A stretch of DNA of 64,000 bases, taken from the NCBI RefSeq assembly GCF_051401765.1, contig NW_027480423.1, forward strand, positions 14,756,001 through 14,820,000, written 5' to 3'. This DNA is from Calliopsis andreniformis. Its lineage: Eukaryota; Arthropoda; Insecta; Hymenoptera; Andrenidae. Shown one piece after another: positions 26,017 to 38,709 of the stretch. The notes beneath the pieces were generated by a model. That model did no database searches. It saw nothing but the letters and a program-made list of their open reading frames with translations, and had not been told where the DNA came from. Position numbers and translations under genes: made by a program. Numbering within the stretch: position 1 is the stretch's first letter; each line of letters starts with the position of its first letter.

Positions 26017-29000
26017 TGAAGCCTAGGTTGCGCGGAACGCAGAAATGACCATAACTTTCACACTGGTTGCAATTATTCCTGTTCTACGATGGAAAAGCTG
26101 TTGTATTTATATCGCATTTTATGCTTCTGGCGTTGACTTCTTAGTCCCTAACTATTCCATCTGGTGGAACAACGCCCTAGGGTGAAGCCTAGGTTGCCCG
26201 GAAAGTAGAAATGACCATAACTTCCACAATGGTATCAATTATTCGTTTTATACGATGGAAAAACTGTACTATTTATTTTGTATTTTATGCTTCGGGCGTT
26301 GACTTCTAAGGCCCTAGCTATTCCATCTGGTGGATCAACGCCCCAGAGTGAAGCCTAGGTTGCCCGGAACGTGGAAATGACCATCACTTTCAAACTGGTT
26401 GCAATTATTCCTGTTATATGATGGAAAAACTGTTGTATTTATATCGTATTTTATGCTTCCGGCGTTGACGTCTAAGGACCTAACTATTCGATCTTGTTGG
26501 GCAACGCTCTGGAGTGAAGCCTAGGTTGCTCGGAATGTAGGAATGACCATAAATTTCACACTGGTTGCAATTATTCGTTTTATACGATGGAAAAACTGTT
26601 GCATCTTTATCGTATTTTATGCTTCGGGCGTGGACTTCTCAGGCCCTAACTATTCGATCTGGTGGAGCAACTCCCTAGAGTGAAGCCCAGGTTGCCCGAA
26701 ACGTAGAAATGACCATAACTTTTACACTGGTAGCAATTATTCGTTTTATACAATGGAAAAACTGTTCTATTTATTTTGCATTTTATGCTTCGGGCGTTGA
26801 CTTCTAAGGCCCTAACTGATTGATCTGGTGGAGCAACGCCCTAGAGTGAAGCCTAGATTGCCCGGAACGTTGAAATGACCAGTACTTTCACACTGTTTGC
26901 AGTTATTCCTGTTATACGATGGAAAAACTGTTGCATCTTTATTGCATTTTATGCTTCTGTCTTTGACTTCTAAGGCCCTAACTATTTGATCAGGTGGAGC
27001 AACGCCCTAGGGTGAAGCCTAGGTTGGCCGCAATGTAGAAATGTCCATAACTTTCACACTGGTTGCAATTATTCGTTTTATACGATTGAAAAGCTGTTGT
27101 ATTTATATTGTGTTTTATGCTTCGGGCATTGACTTTTAAGGCCCTTACTATTCGATCTGTTGGAGCAACGCCCTAGGGTGAAGCCTAGGTTGCCCGGAAC
27201 GTAGAAATGAGCATAACTATCACACTGGTTGCAATTATTCGTTTTATACGATGAAAAAACTGTTGTATTTATATTGTATTTTATGCTTCTGGCGTTCACT
27301 TCTTAGGCCCTAACTATTCGAACTGGTGAAACAACGCCCTAGGGTGAAGCCTAGGTTGCCCGGAACGTAGAAATGACCATAACTTTCACACTGGTAGCAA
27401 TTATTCGTTTTATACAATGGAAAAACTGTTCCATTTATTTTGTATTTTATGCTTCGGGCGTTGACTTCTAAGGCCCTAACTGTTTGATCTGGTGGAGCCA
27501 CGCCCTAGAGTGAAGCCTCGGTTGCCCGGAACGTAGAAATGACCATAACTTTCACACTGGTTATAATTATTCCTGTTCTACGATGGACAAACTGTTGTAT
27601 TTATATCGTATTTTATGCTTCTGGCGTTGACGTCTAAGTACCCAATTATTCGATCTTGTGGGGCAACGCTCTAGAGTGAAGCCTAGGTTGCTCGGAATGT
27701 AGGAATGACCATAAATTTCACACTGGTAGCAATCATTCGTTTTATACGATGGAAAAACTGTTGCATCTTTATCGTATTTTATGCTTCGGGCGTGGACTTC
27801 TAAGGTCCTAACTATTCGATCTGGTGGAGCAACTCCCTAGAGTGAAGCCTAGGTTGCCCGGAACGTAGACATGACCATAACTTTTACACTGGTAGCAATT
27901 ATTCGTTTTATACAATGGAAAAACTGTTCTATTTATTTTGCATTTTATGCTTCGGGCGTTGACTTCTAAGGACCTAACTGATTGATCTGGTGGAGCAACG
28001 CCCTAGAGTGAAGCCTAGATTGCCCGGAACGTTGAAATGACCAGTACTATCACACTGTTTGCAGTTATTCCTGTTATACGATGGAAAAACTGTTGCATCT
28101 TTATTGCATTTTATGCTTCTGGCGTTGACTTCTAAGGCCCTAACTATTCGATCAGGTGGAGCAACGCCCTAGAGTGACGCCTAGGTTGCCCGGAACGTAG
28201 AAATGAATAGTACATTCACACTGGTTGCAGCTATTCCTGTAAAACGATGGAAAAACTGTTGCATCTTTATTGTATTTTATGCTTCTGGCGTTGACTTCTA
28301 AGGCCCTAACTATTCGATCAGGTGGAGCAACGCCCTAGGGTGAAGCCTAGGTTGGCCGCAATGTAGAAATGTCCATAACTTTCACACTGGTTGCAATTAT
28401 TCGTTTTATACGATTGAAAAGCTGTTGTATTTATATTGTGTTTTATGCTTCGGGCATTGACTTTTAAGGCCCTTACTATTCGATCTGTTGGAGCAACGCC
28501 CTAGGGTGAAGCCTAGGTTGCCCGGAACGTAGAAATGAGCATAACTATCACACTGGCTGCAATTATTCGTTTTATACGATGAAAAAACTGATGTATTTAT
28601 ATTGTATTTTATGCTTCTGGCGTTCACTTCTTAGGCCCTAACTATTCGAACTGGTGAAACAACGCCCTAGGGTGAAGCCTAGGTTGCCCGGAACGTAGAA
28701 ATGACCATAACTTTCACACTGGTAGCAATTATTCGTTTTATACAATGGAAAAAATGTTCCATTTATTTTGTATTTTATGCTTCGGGCGTTGACTTCTAAG
28801 GCCCTAACTGTTTGTTCTGGTGGAGCCACGCCCTAGAGTGAAGCCTCGGTTGCCCGGAACGTAGAAATGACCATAACTTTCACACTGGTTATAATTATTC
28901 CTGTTCTACGATGGACAAACTGTTGTATTTATATCGTATTTTATGCTTCTGGCGTTGACGTCTAAGGACCCAACTATTCGACCTTGTGGGGCAACGCTCT

Positions 29001-29130
29001 AGAGTGAAGCCTAGGTTGCTCGGAATGTAGGAATGACCATAAATTTCACACTGGTAGCAATCATTCGTTTTATACGATGGAAAAACTGATGCATCTTTAT
29101 CGTATTTTATGCTTCGGGCGTGGACTTCTA
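26017..29130 (+). repeat. Nested 13-, 12- and 8-monomer partial duplications
   Basis: Bases 26017-26429 derive from a 20.9-21.3 kb-like copy. Bases 26430-27000 match 24270-24842 at offset 2158 (13 monomers). Bases 27003-28000 match 25011-26008 at offset 1992 (12 monomers), so one monomer (about 24843-25008) is skipped at the junction. Bases about 28330-28860 match 27002-27532 at offset 1328 (8 monomers). The same multi-monomer block, marked by GGCCGCAATGTAGAAATGTCC, appears at 13560, 16880, 22520, 25010, 27002 and 28330. Confidence 0.87.
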
Positions 29131-32100
29131 AGGCCCTAACTATTCGATCAGGTGGAGCAACGCCCTAGAGTGACGCCTAGGTTGCCCGGAACGTAGAAAT
29201 GACCAGTACATTCACACTGGTTGCAGTTATTCCTGTAAAACGATGGAAAAACTGTTGCATCTTTATTGTATTTTATGCTTCTGGCGTTGATTTCTAAGGC
29301 CCTAACTATTCGATCTGGTGGAGTAACGTCCTAGTGTGAAGCCTAGGTTGCCCGGAACGAAGAAATGACCATAACTTTCACACTGGTTGCTATTATTCGT
29401 TTTATACAATGGAATAACTGTCGTATTTATATTGTATTTTATGCTTCTGGCGTTGACTTCTTTGGCCCTAACTGTTCGATATGGTGGAACAACGCCCTAG
29501 AGTGAAGCCTAAGTTTCCCGGAACGAAGAAATGACCATCACTTTCAAACTGGTTGCAATTATTCCTGTTATATGATGGAAAAACTGTTGTATTTTTATTG
29601 CATTTTATGCTTCGGGCATTGACCTCTAAGGTCCTAACTATTCATTCTGTTGGAGCAACGCCCTAGGGTGAAGCCTAGGTTGCCCGGAAAGTAGAAATGA
29701 CCATAACTTTCACACTGGTTGCAATTATTCGTTTTATACGATGGAAAAGCTGTTGCATCTTTATTGTATTTTATTCTTCTGGCGTTGACTTCTAAGGCCG
29801 TAGCTATTAGATGTGGTGGAGCAACGCCCTAGAGTGACGCCTAGGTTGCCCGGAACGTAGAAATGACCGTTACTTTCAAACTGGTTGCAATTATTCCTGT
29901 TATATGATGGAAGAACTGTTGTACTATTATTGCCTTTTATGCTTCGGGCATTGACTTCTAAGGCCCTAACTATTCAATCTGTTGGAGCAAGGCCCTAGGG
30001 TGAAGCCTAGGTTGCCCGGAAAGTGGAACTGACCATAAATTTATCCTGGTTGCAATTATACGTTTTATATGATGGAAAAACTGTTGTATTTATATTGTAT
30101 TTTTTGCTTCTGGCGTTCACTTCTTTGGCCCTAACTATTCGATCTGGTGGAACAACGCCCTAGAGTGAAGCCTAGGTTGCCTGGAACGTAGAAATGACAA
30201 TTACTTTCACACTGGTTGCTATTATTCGTTTTATACAATGGAAAAACTGTCATATTTATATTGTATTTTATGCTTCTGGCGTTGACTTCTTTGGCCCTAA
30301 CTGTTCGATATGGTGGAACAACGCCCTAGAGTGAAGCCTAAGTTGCACGGAACGAAGAAATGACCATCACTTTCAAACTGGTTGCAATTATTCCTGTTAT
30401 ATGATGGAAGAACTGTTGTACTATTCTTGCCTTTTATGCTTCGGGCATTGACTTCTAAGGCCCTAACTATTCAATCTGTTGGAGCAACGCCCTAGGGTGA
30501 AGCCTAGGTTGCCCGGAAAGTGGAAATGACCATAAATTTATCCTGGTTGCAATTATTCGTTTTATATGATGGGAAAACTGTTGTATTTATATTGTATTTT
30601 TTGCTTCTGGCGTTCACTTCGTTGGCCCTAACTATTCGATCTGGTGGAACAACGCCCTAGGGTGAAGCCTAGGTTGCACGGAACGTAGAAATGACCATAA
30701 CTTTCACACTGGTTGCTATTATTCGTTTTATACGATGGAAAAACTGTTATATTTATATTGTATTTTATGCTTCTGACGTTGACATCTTAGGCCCTAACTA
30801 TTCGATCTGGTGGAACAACGCCCTAGAGTGAAGCCTAGGTTGCCTGGAACGTAGAAATGACAATTACTTTCACACTGGTTGCTATTATTCGTTTTATACA
30901 ATGGAAAAACTGTCACATTTATATTGTATTTTATGCTTCTGGCGTTGACTTCTTTGGCCCTAACGGTTCGATATGGTGGAACAACGCCCTAGAGTGAAGA
31001 CTAAGTTGCCCGGAACGAAGAAATGACCATCACTTTCAAACTGGTTGCAATTATTCCTATTATATGATGGAAAAACTGTTGTATTTCTATTGCATTTTAT
31101 GCTTCGGGCATTGACCTCTAAGGTCCTATCTATTCAATCTGTTGGAGCAACGCCCTAGGGTGAAGACTAGGTTGCCCGGAAAGTAGAAATGACCATAACT
31201 TTCACACTGGTTGCAATTGTTCGTTTTATACGATGGAAAAGCTGTTGCATCTTTATTGTATTTTATTCTTCTGGCGTTGACTTCTAAGGCCGTAGCTATT
31301 AGATGTGGTGGAGCAACGCTCTAGAGTGACACCTAGGTTGCCCGGAACGTAGAAATGACCATTACTTTCACAATGTTTGCAATTATTCATTTTATACTAT
31401 GGAAAAACTATTGTACTTATATTGATTTTATTCTTCTGGCGTTGACTTCTTAGGCCCGAACTATTCGATCTGGTGGAACAACGCCCTAGAGTGAAGCCTA
31501 GGTTGCACGGAACATGGAAATGACCATTACTTTCACACTGTTTGCAAATATACATTATATACGGTGGAAAAGCTGTTGTATTTATATTGTATTTTATGCT
31601 TCGGGCATTAACTTCTAGGGCCCTAACTATTCAATCTGTTGGTGCATCGGCCTAGGGTGAATCCTAGGTTGCCCGGAAAGAAGAAATGACCATAACTTTC
31701 ATACTGGTTGCAATTATTTGTTTTATAGAGTGAAAAAACTGTTGTATTTATATTGTATTTTATGCTTCTGGCGTTCACTTCTTAGGCTCTAACTATTCGA
31801 TCTGGTGGAACAACGCCCTAGGGTGAAGCCTAGATTTCCCGGAACGAAGAAATGACCATAACTTTCACACTGGTTGCAATTATTCGTTTTATACGATTGC
31901 AAAGCTGTTGTATTTATATTGTATTATATGCTTCTGGCGTTGACTTCTTAGGCCCTAACTATTCCCTCTGGTGGATCAACGCCCTAGAGTGAAACCTACG
32001 TTGCCCGGAACGTAGAAATGACCATTACCTTCACACTGGTTGCAATTATTCCTGTTATACGATGGAAAAACTGTTGTATTTTAATTGTATTTTTAGCTTT

Positions 32101-33339
32101 TAGCGATGAATTCTAAGTCCCTAGCAATTCCATCTGGTGGAGCAACGCCCTAGAGTGACGCCAGGGTTTCTCGGAACGTAGAAATGACCATTACTTTCAC
32201 ACTGGTTGCAATTATTCGTTTTATACGATGGAAAAACTGTTCTATTTATTTTGTATTTTATGCTTCGGGCGTTGACTTCTAAGGACCTAACTATTCGATC
32301 TGGTGGAGCAACGCCCTAGAGTGAAGCCTAGGTTGCCCGGCACGTAGAAATGACCATCACTCTCAAACTGGTTGCAATTATTCCTGTTATATGATGGAAG
32401 AACTGTTGTACTATTATTGCCTTTTATGCTTCGGGCATTGACTTCTAAGGCCCTAACTATTCAATCTGTTGGAGCAAGGCCCTAGGGTGAAGCCTAGGTT
32501 GCCCGGAAAGTGGAAATGACCATAAATTTATCCTGGTTGCAATTATTCGTTTTATATGATGGGAAAACTGTTGTATTTATATTGTATTTTTTGCTTCTGG
32601 CGTTCACTTCGTTGGCCCTAACTATTCGATCTGGTGGAACAACGCCCTAGGGTGAAGCCTAGGTTGCACGGAACGTAGAAATGACCATAACTTTCACACT
32701 GGTTGCTATTATTCGTTTTATACGATGGAAAAACTGTTATATTTATATTGTATTTTATGCTTCTGACGTTGACATCTTAGGCCCTAACTATTCGATCTGG
32801 TGGAACAACGCCCTAGAGTGAAGCCTAGGTTGCCTGGAACGTAGAAATGACAATTACTTTCACACTGGTTGCTATTATTCGTTTTATACAATGGAAAAAC
32901 TGTCACATTTATATTGTATTTTATGCTTCTGGCGTTGACTTCTTTGGCCCTAACGGTTCGATATGGTGGAACAACGCCCTAGAGTGAAGACTAAGTTGCC
33001 CGGAACGAAGAAATGACCATCACTTTCAAACTGGTTGCAATTATTCCTATTATATGATGGAAGAACTGTTGTACTATTATTGCCTTTTATGCTTCGGGCA
33101 TTGACTTCTAAGGCCCTAACTATTCAATCTGCTGGAGCAACGCCCTAGGGTGAAGCCTAGGTTGCCCGGAAAGTGGAAATGACCATAAATTTATCCTGGT
33201 TGCAATTATTCGTTTTATATGATGGAAAAACTGTTGTATTTATATTGTATTTTTTGCTTCTGGCGTTCACTTCTTTGGCCCTAACTATTCGACCTGGTGG
33301 AACAACGCCCTAGGGTGAAACCTACGTTGCGCGGAACGT
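29131..33339 (+). repeat. Satellite domain with 12-monomer duplication and links to 18-20 and 36-39 kb
   Basis: Bases 29131-29850 resemble 18010-18730 (offset 11120, 67 monomers minus 2). Bases 30651-31070 match 32641-33060 at offset 1990 (12 monomers minus 2). Bases 30820-31710 match 35965-36855 at offset 5145 (31 monomers minus 1), including the unusual AAATATACATTATATACGGTGG monomer near 31547. Bases 32090-32450 match 38730-39090. Monomers with the one-base-short ATAAATTTATCCTGG start occur near 30041, 30532, 32522 and 33184. Nothing but satellite is present. Confidence 0.84.
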
Positions 33340-35357
33340 AGAAATGACCATAACTTTCACACTGGTAGCAATTATTCGTTTTATACAATGGAAAAGCTAT
33401 TCTATTTAGTTTGCATTTTATGTTTCGGGCGTTGACTTCTAACGCCCTCACTGATTGATCTGGTGGAGCAACGCCCTAGAGTAAAGCCTAGATTGCCAGG
33501 AACGTTGGAATGACCGTAACCTAGACAACTGGTTGCTATTATTCGTTTTACACGATTGAAAAACTGGTACATTTATATTGTATTTTATTCTTATGGCGTT
33601 GACTTCATAGGCCCTAACTATACGATCTGGTGGAGCAACGCCCTAGAGTGAAACCTAGGTTACCCGGAACGTAGAAATGACCAGTACCTTCATACTGTTT
33701 GCAGTTATTCCTGTTATACGATGGAAAAACTGTTGCGTCTTTATTCCATTTTATGCTTCTGGCGTTGACTTCTTAGGCCCTAACTATTCCATCTGGTGGA
33801 GCAACGCCCTAGGGTGAAGCCTAGGTTGCCCGGAAAGTAGAAATGACCATAACTTTCACACTGGCTGCAATTATTCGTTTTATACGATGCAAAAGCTGTT
33901 GCATCTTTATTGTATTTTATTCTTCTGGCGTTGACTTCTAAGGCCGTAGCTATTAGATGTGGTGGGGCAACGCCCTAGAGTGACGCCTAGGTTGCCCGGA
34001 ACGTAGAAATGACCATATCTTTCACACTGTTTGCAATTATTCATTTTATATGATGGCAAAGCTGTTCTATTTATATTGCATATTATGCCTCTGGCATTGA
34101 ATTCTAAGTCCCTAGCTATTCCATCTGGTGGAGCAACACCCTAGCGTGATGCCTAGGTTGCCCGGAACGTTGAAATGACCATAACTTTCACACTGGTTGC
34201 TATTATTCCTTTTATACGATGGAAAATCTGTTAAATTTATATTGCATTTTATGCTTCTGGCATTGAATTCTCAGTCCCTAGCAATTCCATCTGGTGGAGC
34301 AACACCCTAGAGTGAAGCCTAGGTTGCCCGGAACGTAGAAGTGACCATTACTTCCACACTGTTTGCAAATATACATTATATACGATGGAAAAGCTGTTGT
34401 ACTTATATTGTAATTTATGCTTCTGGCGTTGACTTCTTAGGCCGTAACTATTTGATCTGGTGGAGCACCGCCCTAGAGTGAAGCCTAGGTTGACCGGAAC
34501 GTAGAACATACCATTACCTTCACACTGGTTGCAATTATTCCTGTTATACGATGGAAAAACTGTTGCACCTTTATTGTATTTTATGCTTCTGGCGTTGACT
34601 TCATAGGCCCTAACTATTCGATCTGGTGGAGCAACGTCCTAGAGTGAAGCCTAGGTAGACCGGAACGTAGAAATGACCATAACTTTCACACTGGTTACCA
34701 TTATTCGTTTTATACGATGGAAAAGCTGTTGAATTTATGTCGTATTTTATGCTTCTGGCGTTGACTTCTTAGGCCCTAACTATTCCATCTGGTGGAACAA
34801 CGCCCTAGGGTGAAGCCTAGGTTGCCCGGAACGTAGAAATGACCAGTACTCTCACACTGGTTGCAGTTATACGTTTTATACGATGGAAAAACTGTTGCAC
34901 CTTTATTGTATTTTATGCTTCTGGCGTTGACTTCATAGGCCCTAACTATTCGATCTGGTGGTGCAACGTCCTAGAGTGAAGCCTAGGTAGACCGGAACGT
35001 AGAAATGACCATAACTTTTACACTGGTAGCAATTATTCGTTTTATACAGTGGGAAAACTATTCCATTTATTTTGTATTTTATGCTTCGGGCGTTGACTTC
35101 TTTGGCCCTAACAATTCGATCTGGTGGAGCAACGCCCTAGAGTGAAGCCTAGGTTGCCCGGAACGTAGAAATGACCATAACTTTTACACTGGTAGCAATT
35201 ATTCGTTTTATACAATGGGAAAACTGTTCTATTTATTTTGTATTTTGTGCTTCGGGCGTTGACTTCTAAGGCCCTAACTGTTTGATCTGGTGGAGCAACG
35301 CCCTAGAGTGAAGCCTAGGTTGCCCGGAACGTAGAAATGACCATTACTTTCACACTG
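33340..35357 (+). repeat. 12-monomer block duplicated 38 monomers downstream, copy 1
   Basis: This matches 39648-41665 at offset 6308 (38 x 166). Diagnostic shared variants are ACCTAGACAACTGG, CGATTGAAAAACTGGTAC and the GTAGAACATACC monomer at about 34500. Several point differences exist (for example CCCTCACTG versus CCCGCACTG, AGAGTGAAG versus AGAGCGAAG, and TGGGAAAACTATTCC versus TGGAAAAACTATTCT), so it is older than the 10-monomer duplication lying between the two copies. Confidence 0.88.
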
Positions 35358-35389
35358 TTTGCAATTATTCCGTTTATACGATGGAAAAG

Positions 35390-37049
35390 CTGTTATATTT
35401 ATATCGTATTTTATGCTTCTGGCGTTGACTTCTATGGCCCTAGCTATTCGATCTAGTGGAGCAACGCCCTAGAGTGAAGTCTAGGTTGCCCGGAACGTAG
35501 AAATGACCATCACTTTCAAACTGGTTGCAATTAATCCTGTTATACGATGGAAAAGCTGTTGTATTTTTATTGCATTTTATGCTTCTTGCGTTGACTTATA
35601 AGGCCCTGACTATTCAATCTGTTGGAGCAACGCCCTAGAGTGAAGCCTAGGTTGCTCGGAATGTAGAAATGACCATAGCTTTCACACTGGTTGCAATTAT
35701 TCGTTTTATACGATGGAAAAACTGTTGTATTTATATTGTATTTTTTGCTTTAGGGCGTTCACTTCCTTGGCCCTAACTATTCGATCTGGTGGAACAACGC
35801 CCTAGGGTGAAGCCTAGGTTGCACGGAACGTAGAAATGACCATAACTTTCACACTGGTTGCTATTATTCGTTTTATACGGTGGAAAAACTGTTATATTTA
35901 TATTGTATTTTATGCTTCTGACGTTGACATCTTAGGCCCTAACTATTCGATCTGGTGGAACAACGCCCTAGAGTGAAGCCTAGGTTGCCTGGAACGTAGA
36001 AATGACAATTACTTTCACACTGGTTGCTATTATTCGTTTTATACAATGGAAAAACTGTCATATTTATATTGTATTTTATGCTTCTGGCGTTGACTTCTTT
36101 GGCCCTAACTGTTCGATATGGTGGAACAACGCCCTAGAGTGAAGACTAAGTTGCCCGGAACGAAGAAATGACCATCACTTTCAAACTGGTTGCAATTATT
36201 CCTATTATATGATGGAAAAACTGTTGTATTTCTATTGCATTTTATGCTTCGGGCATTGACCTCTAAGGTCCTATCTATTCAATCTGTTGGAGCAACGCCC
36301 TAGGGTGAAGACTAGGTTGCCCGGAAAGTAGAAATGACCATAACTTTCACACTGGTTGCAATTGTTCGTTTTATACGATGGAAAAGCTGTTGCATCTTTA
36401 TTGTATTTTATTCTTCTGGCGTTGACTTCTAAGGCCGTAGCTATTAGATGTGGTGGAGCAACGCTCTAGAGTGACACCTAGGTTGCCCGGAACGTAGAAA
36501 TGACCATTACTTTCACAATGTTTGCAATTATTCATTTTATACTATGGAAAAACTATTGTACTTATATTGATTTTATTCTTCTGGCGTTGACTTCTTAGGC
36601 CCTAACTATTCGATCTGGTGGAACAACGCCCTAGAGTGAAGCCTAGGTTGCACGGAACATGGAAATGACCATTACTTTCACACTGTTTGCAAATATACAT
36701 TATATACGGTGGAAAAGCTGTTGTATTTATATTGTATTTTATGCTTCGGGCATTAACTTCTAGGGCCCTAACTATTCAATCTGTTGGAGCAACGGCCTAG
36801 GGTGAATCCTAGGTTGCCCGGAAAGAAGAAATGACCATAACTTTCATACTGGTTGCAATTATTTGTTTTATACGATTGCAAAGCTGTTGTATTTATATTG
36901 TATTATATGCTTCTGGCGTTGACTTCTTAGGCCCTAACTATTCCCTCTGGTGGATCAACGCCCTAGAGTGAAACCTACGTTGCCCGGAACGTAGAAATGA
37001 CCATTACCTTCACACTGGTTGCAATTATTCCTGTTATACGATGGAAAAA
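35390..37049 (+). repeat. 10-monomer tandem duplication, copy 1 (1660 bp)
   Basis: This matches 37050-38709 at exactly 1660 bp (10 x 166). I saw no base difference between the two copies when reading them line against line. The left edge is set by AAAAGC versus AAAAAC before TGTTATATTT (35391 and 37051), and the right edge by TGTTATATTT versus TGTTGTATTT (37051 and 38711). The block contains a monomer with CACTGG, CTATTATTCG and TATACGGTGG that has the closest CENP-B-box-like match in the window. Confidence 0.95.
35866..35882 (+). other. CENP-B-box-like motif, 8 of 9 core bases
   Basis: The core of the mammalian CENP-B box is nTTCGnnnnAnnCGGGn. The common monomer has TTCG, four bases, A, two bases, CG at bases 20-32, then AT instead of GG (7 of 9). 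In this monomer the sequence is TTCGTTTTATACGGTG, which restores the third core G and leaves one mismatch. Binding by any CENP-B-like protein is unproven, and chance matches of this quality are not rare in AT-rich DNA. Confidence 0.35.
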
Positions 37050-38709
37050 CTGTTATATTTATATCGTATTTTATGCTTCTGGCGTTGACTTCTATGGCCC
37101 TAGCTATTCGATCTAGTGGAGCAACGCCCTAGAGTGAAGTCTAGGTTGCCCGGAACGTAGAAATGACCATCACTTTCAAACTGGTTGCAATTAATCCTGT
37201 TATACGATGGAAAAGCTGTTGTATTTTTATTGCATTTTATGCTTCTTGCGTTGACTTATAAGGCCCTGACTATTCAATCTGTTGGAGCAACGCCCTAGAG
37301 TGAAGCCTAGGTTGCTCGGAATGTAGAAATGACCATAGCTTTCACACTGGTTGCAATTATTCGTTTTATACGATGGAAAAACTGTTGTATTTATATTGTA
37401 TTTTTTGCTTTAGGGCGTTCACTTCCTTGGCCCTAACTATTCGATCTGGTGGAACAACGCCCTAGGGTGAAGCCTAGGTTGCACGGAACGTAGAAATGAC
37501 CATAACTTTCACACTGGTTGCTATTATTCGTTTTATACGGTGGAAAAACTGTTATATTTATATTGTATTTTATGCTTCTGACGTTGACATCTTAGGCCCT
37601 AACTATTCGATCTGGTGGAACAACGCCCTAGAGTGAAGCCTAGGTTGCCTGGAACGTAGAAATGACAATTACTTTCACACTGGTTGCTATTATTCGTTTT
37701 ATACAATGGAAAAACTGTCATATTTATATTGTATTTTATGCTTCTGGCGTTGACTTCTTTGGCCCTAACTGTTCGATATGGTGGAACAACGCCCTAGAGT
37801 GAAGACTAAGTTGCCCGGAACGAAGAAATGACCATCACTTTCAAACTGGTTGCAATTATTCCTATTATATGATGGAAAAACTGTTGTATTTCTATTGCAT
37901 TTTATGCTTCGGGCATTGACCTCTAAGGTCCTATCTATTCAATCTGTTGGAGCAACGCCCTAGGGTGAAGACTAGGTTGCCCGGAAAGTAGAAATGACCA
38001 TAACTTTCACACTGGTTGCAATTGTTCGTTTTATACGATGGAAAAGCTGTTGCATCTTTATTGTATTTTATTCTTCTGGCGTTGACTTCTAAGGCCGTAG
38101 CTATTAGATGTGGTGGAGCAACGCTCTAGAGTGACACCTAGGTTGCCCGGAACGTAGAAATGACCATTACTTTCACAATGTTTGCAATTATTCATTTTAT
38201 ACTATGGAAAAACTATTGTACTTATATTGATTTTATTCTTCTGGCGTTGACTTCTTAGGCCCTAACTATTCGATCTGGTGGAACAACGCCCTAGAGTGAA
38301 GCCTAGGTTGCACGGAACATGGAAATGACCATTACTTTCACACTGTTTGCAAATATACATTATATACGGTGGAAAAGCTGTTGTATTTATATTGTATTTT
38401 ATGCTTCGGGCATTAACTTCTAGGGCCCTAACTATTCAATCTGTTGGAGCAACGGCCTAGGGTGAATCCTAGGTTGCCCGGAAAGAAGAAATGACCATAA
38501 CTTTCATACTGGTTGCAATTATTTGTTTTATACGATTGCAAAGCTGTTGTATTTATATTGTATTATATGCTTCTGGCGTTGACTTCTTAGGCCCTAACTA
38601 TTCCCTCTGGTGGATCAACGCCCTAGAGTGAAACCTACGTTGCCCGGAACGTAGAAATGACCATTACCTTCACACTGGTTGCAATTATTCCTGTTATACG
38701 ATGGAAAAA
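37050..38709 (+). repeat. 10-monomer tandem duplication, copy 2 (1660 bp)
   Basis: This is an apparently perfect copy of 35390-37049. Its breakpoint lies at about bases 40-45 of the monomer, just after the ATACGATGG segment. The sequence following it (TAATTGTATTTTATGCTTTTAGCGATG split across 38720-38748) resembles 32085-32110, which suggests the original, unduplicated order was 32 kb-like sequence followed by this block. Confidence 0.95.
37526..37542 (+). other. CENP-B-box-like motif, 8 of 9 core bases (duplicate)
   Basis: This is the copy of the 35866-35882 site carried by the 10-monomer duplication. It is not independent evidence. Confidence 0.35.

Noticed and set aside
13635..29000. Recurrent minus-strand open frames of 73 and 63 codons in the block at 13.6, 17.0, 22.6, 25.1, 27.1 and 28.4 kb, with similar peptides containing FYVPGNLGFTLGRC
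   Set aside because: They are translations of the satellite itself. Frame shifts at each 166-bp monomer, so only short frames survive, and their conservation is explained by recent block duplication. No ribosome-site, promoter or domain evidence.
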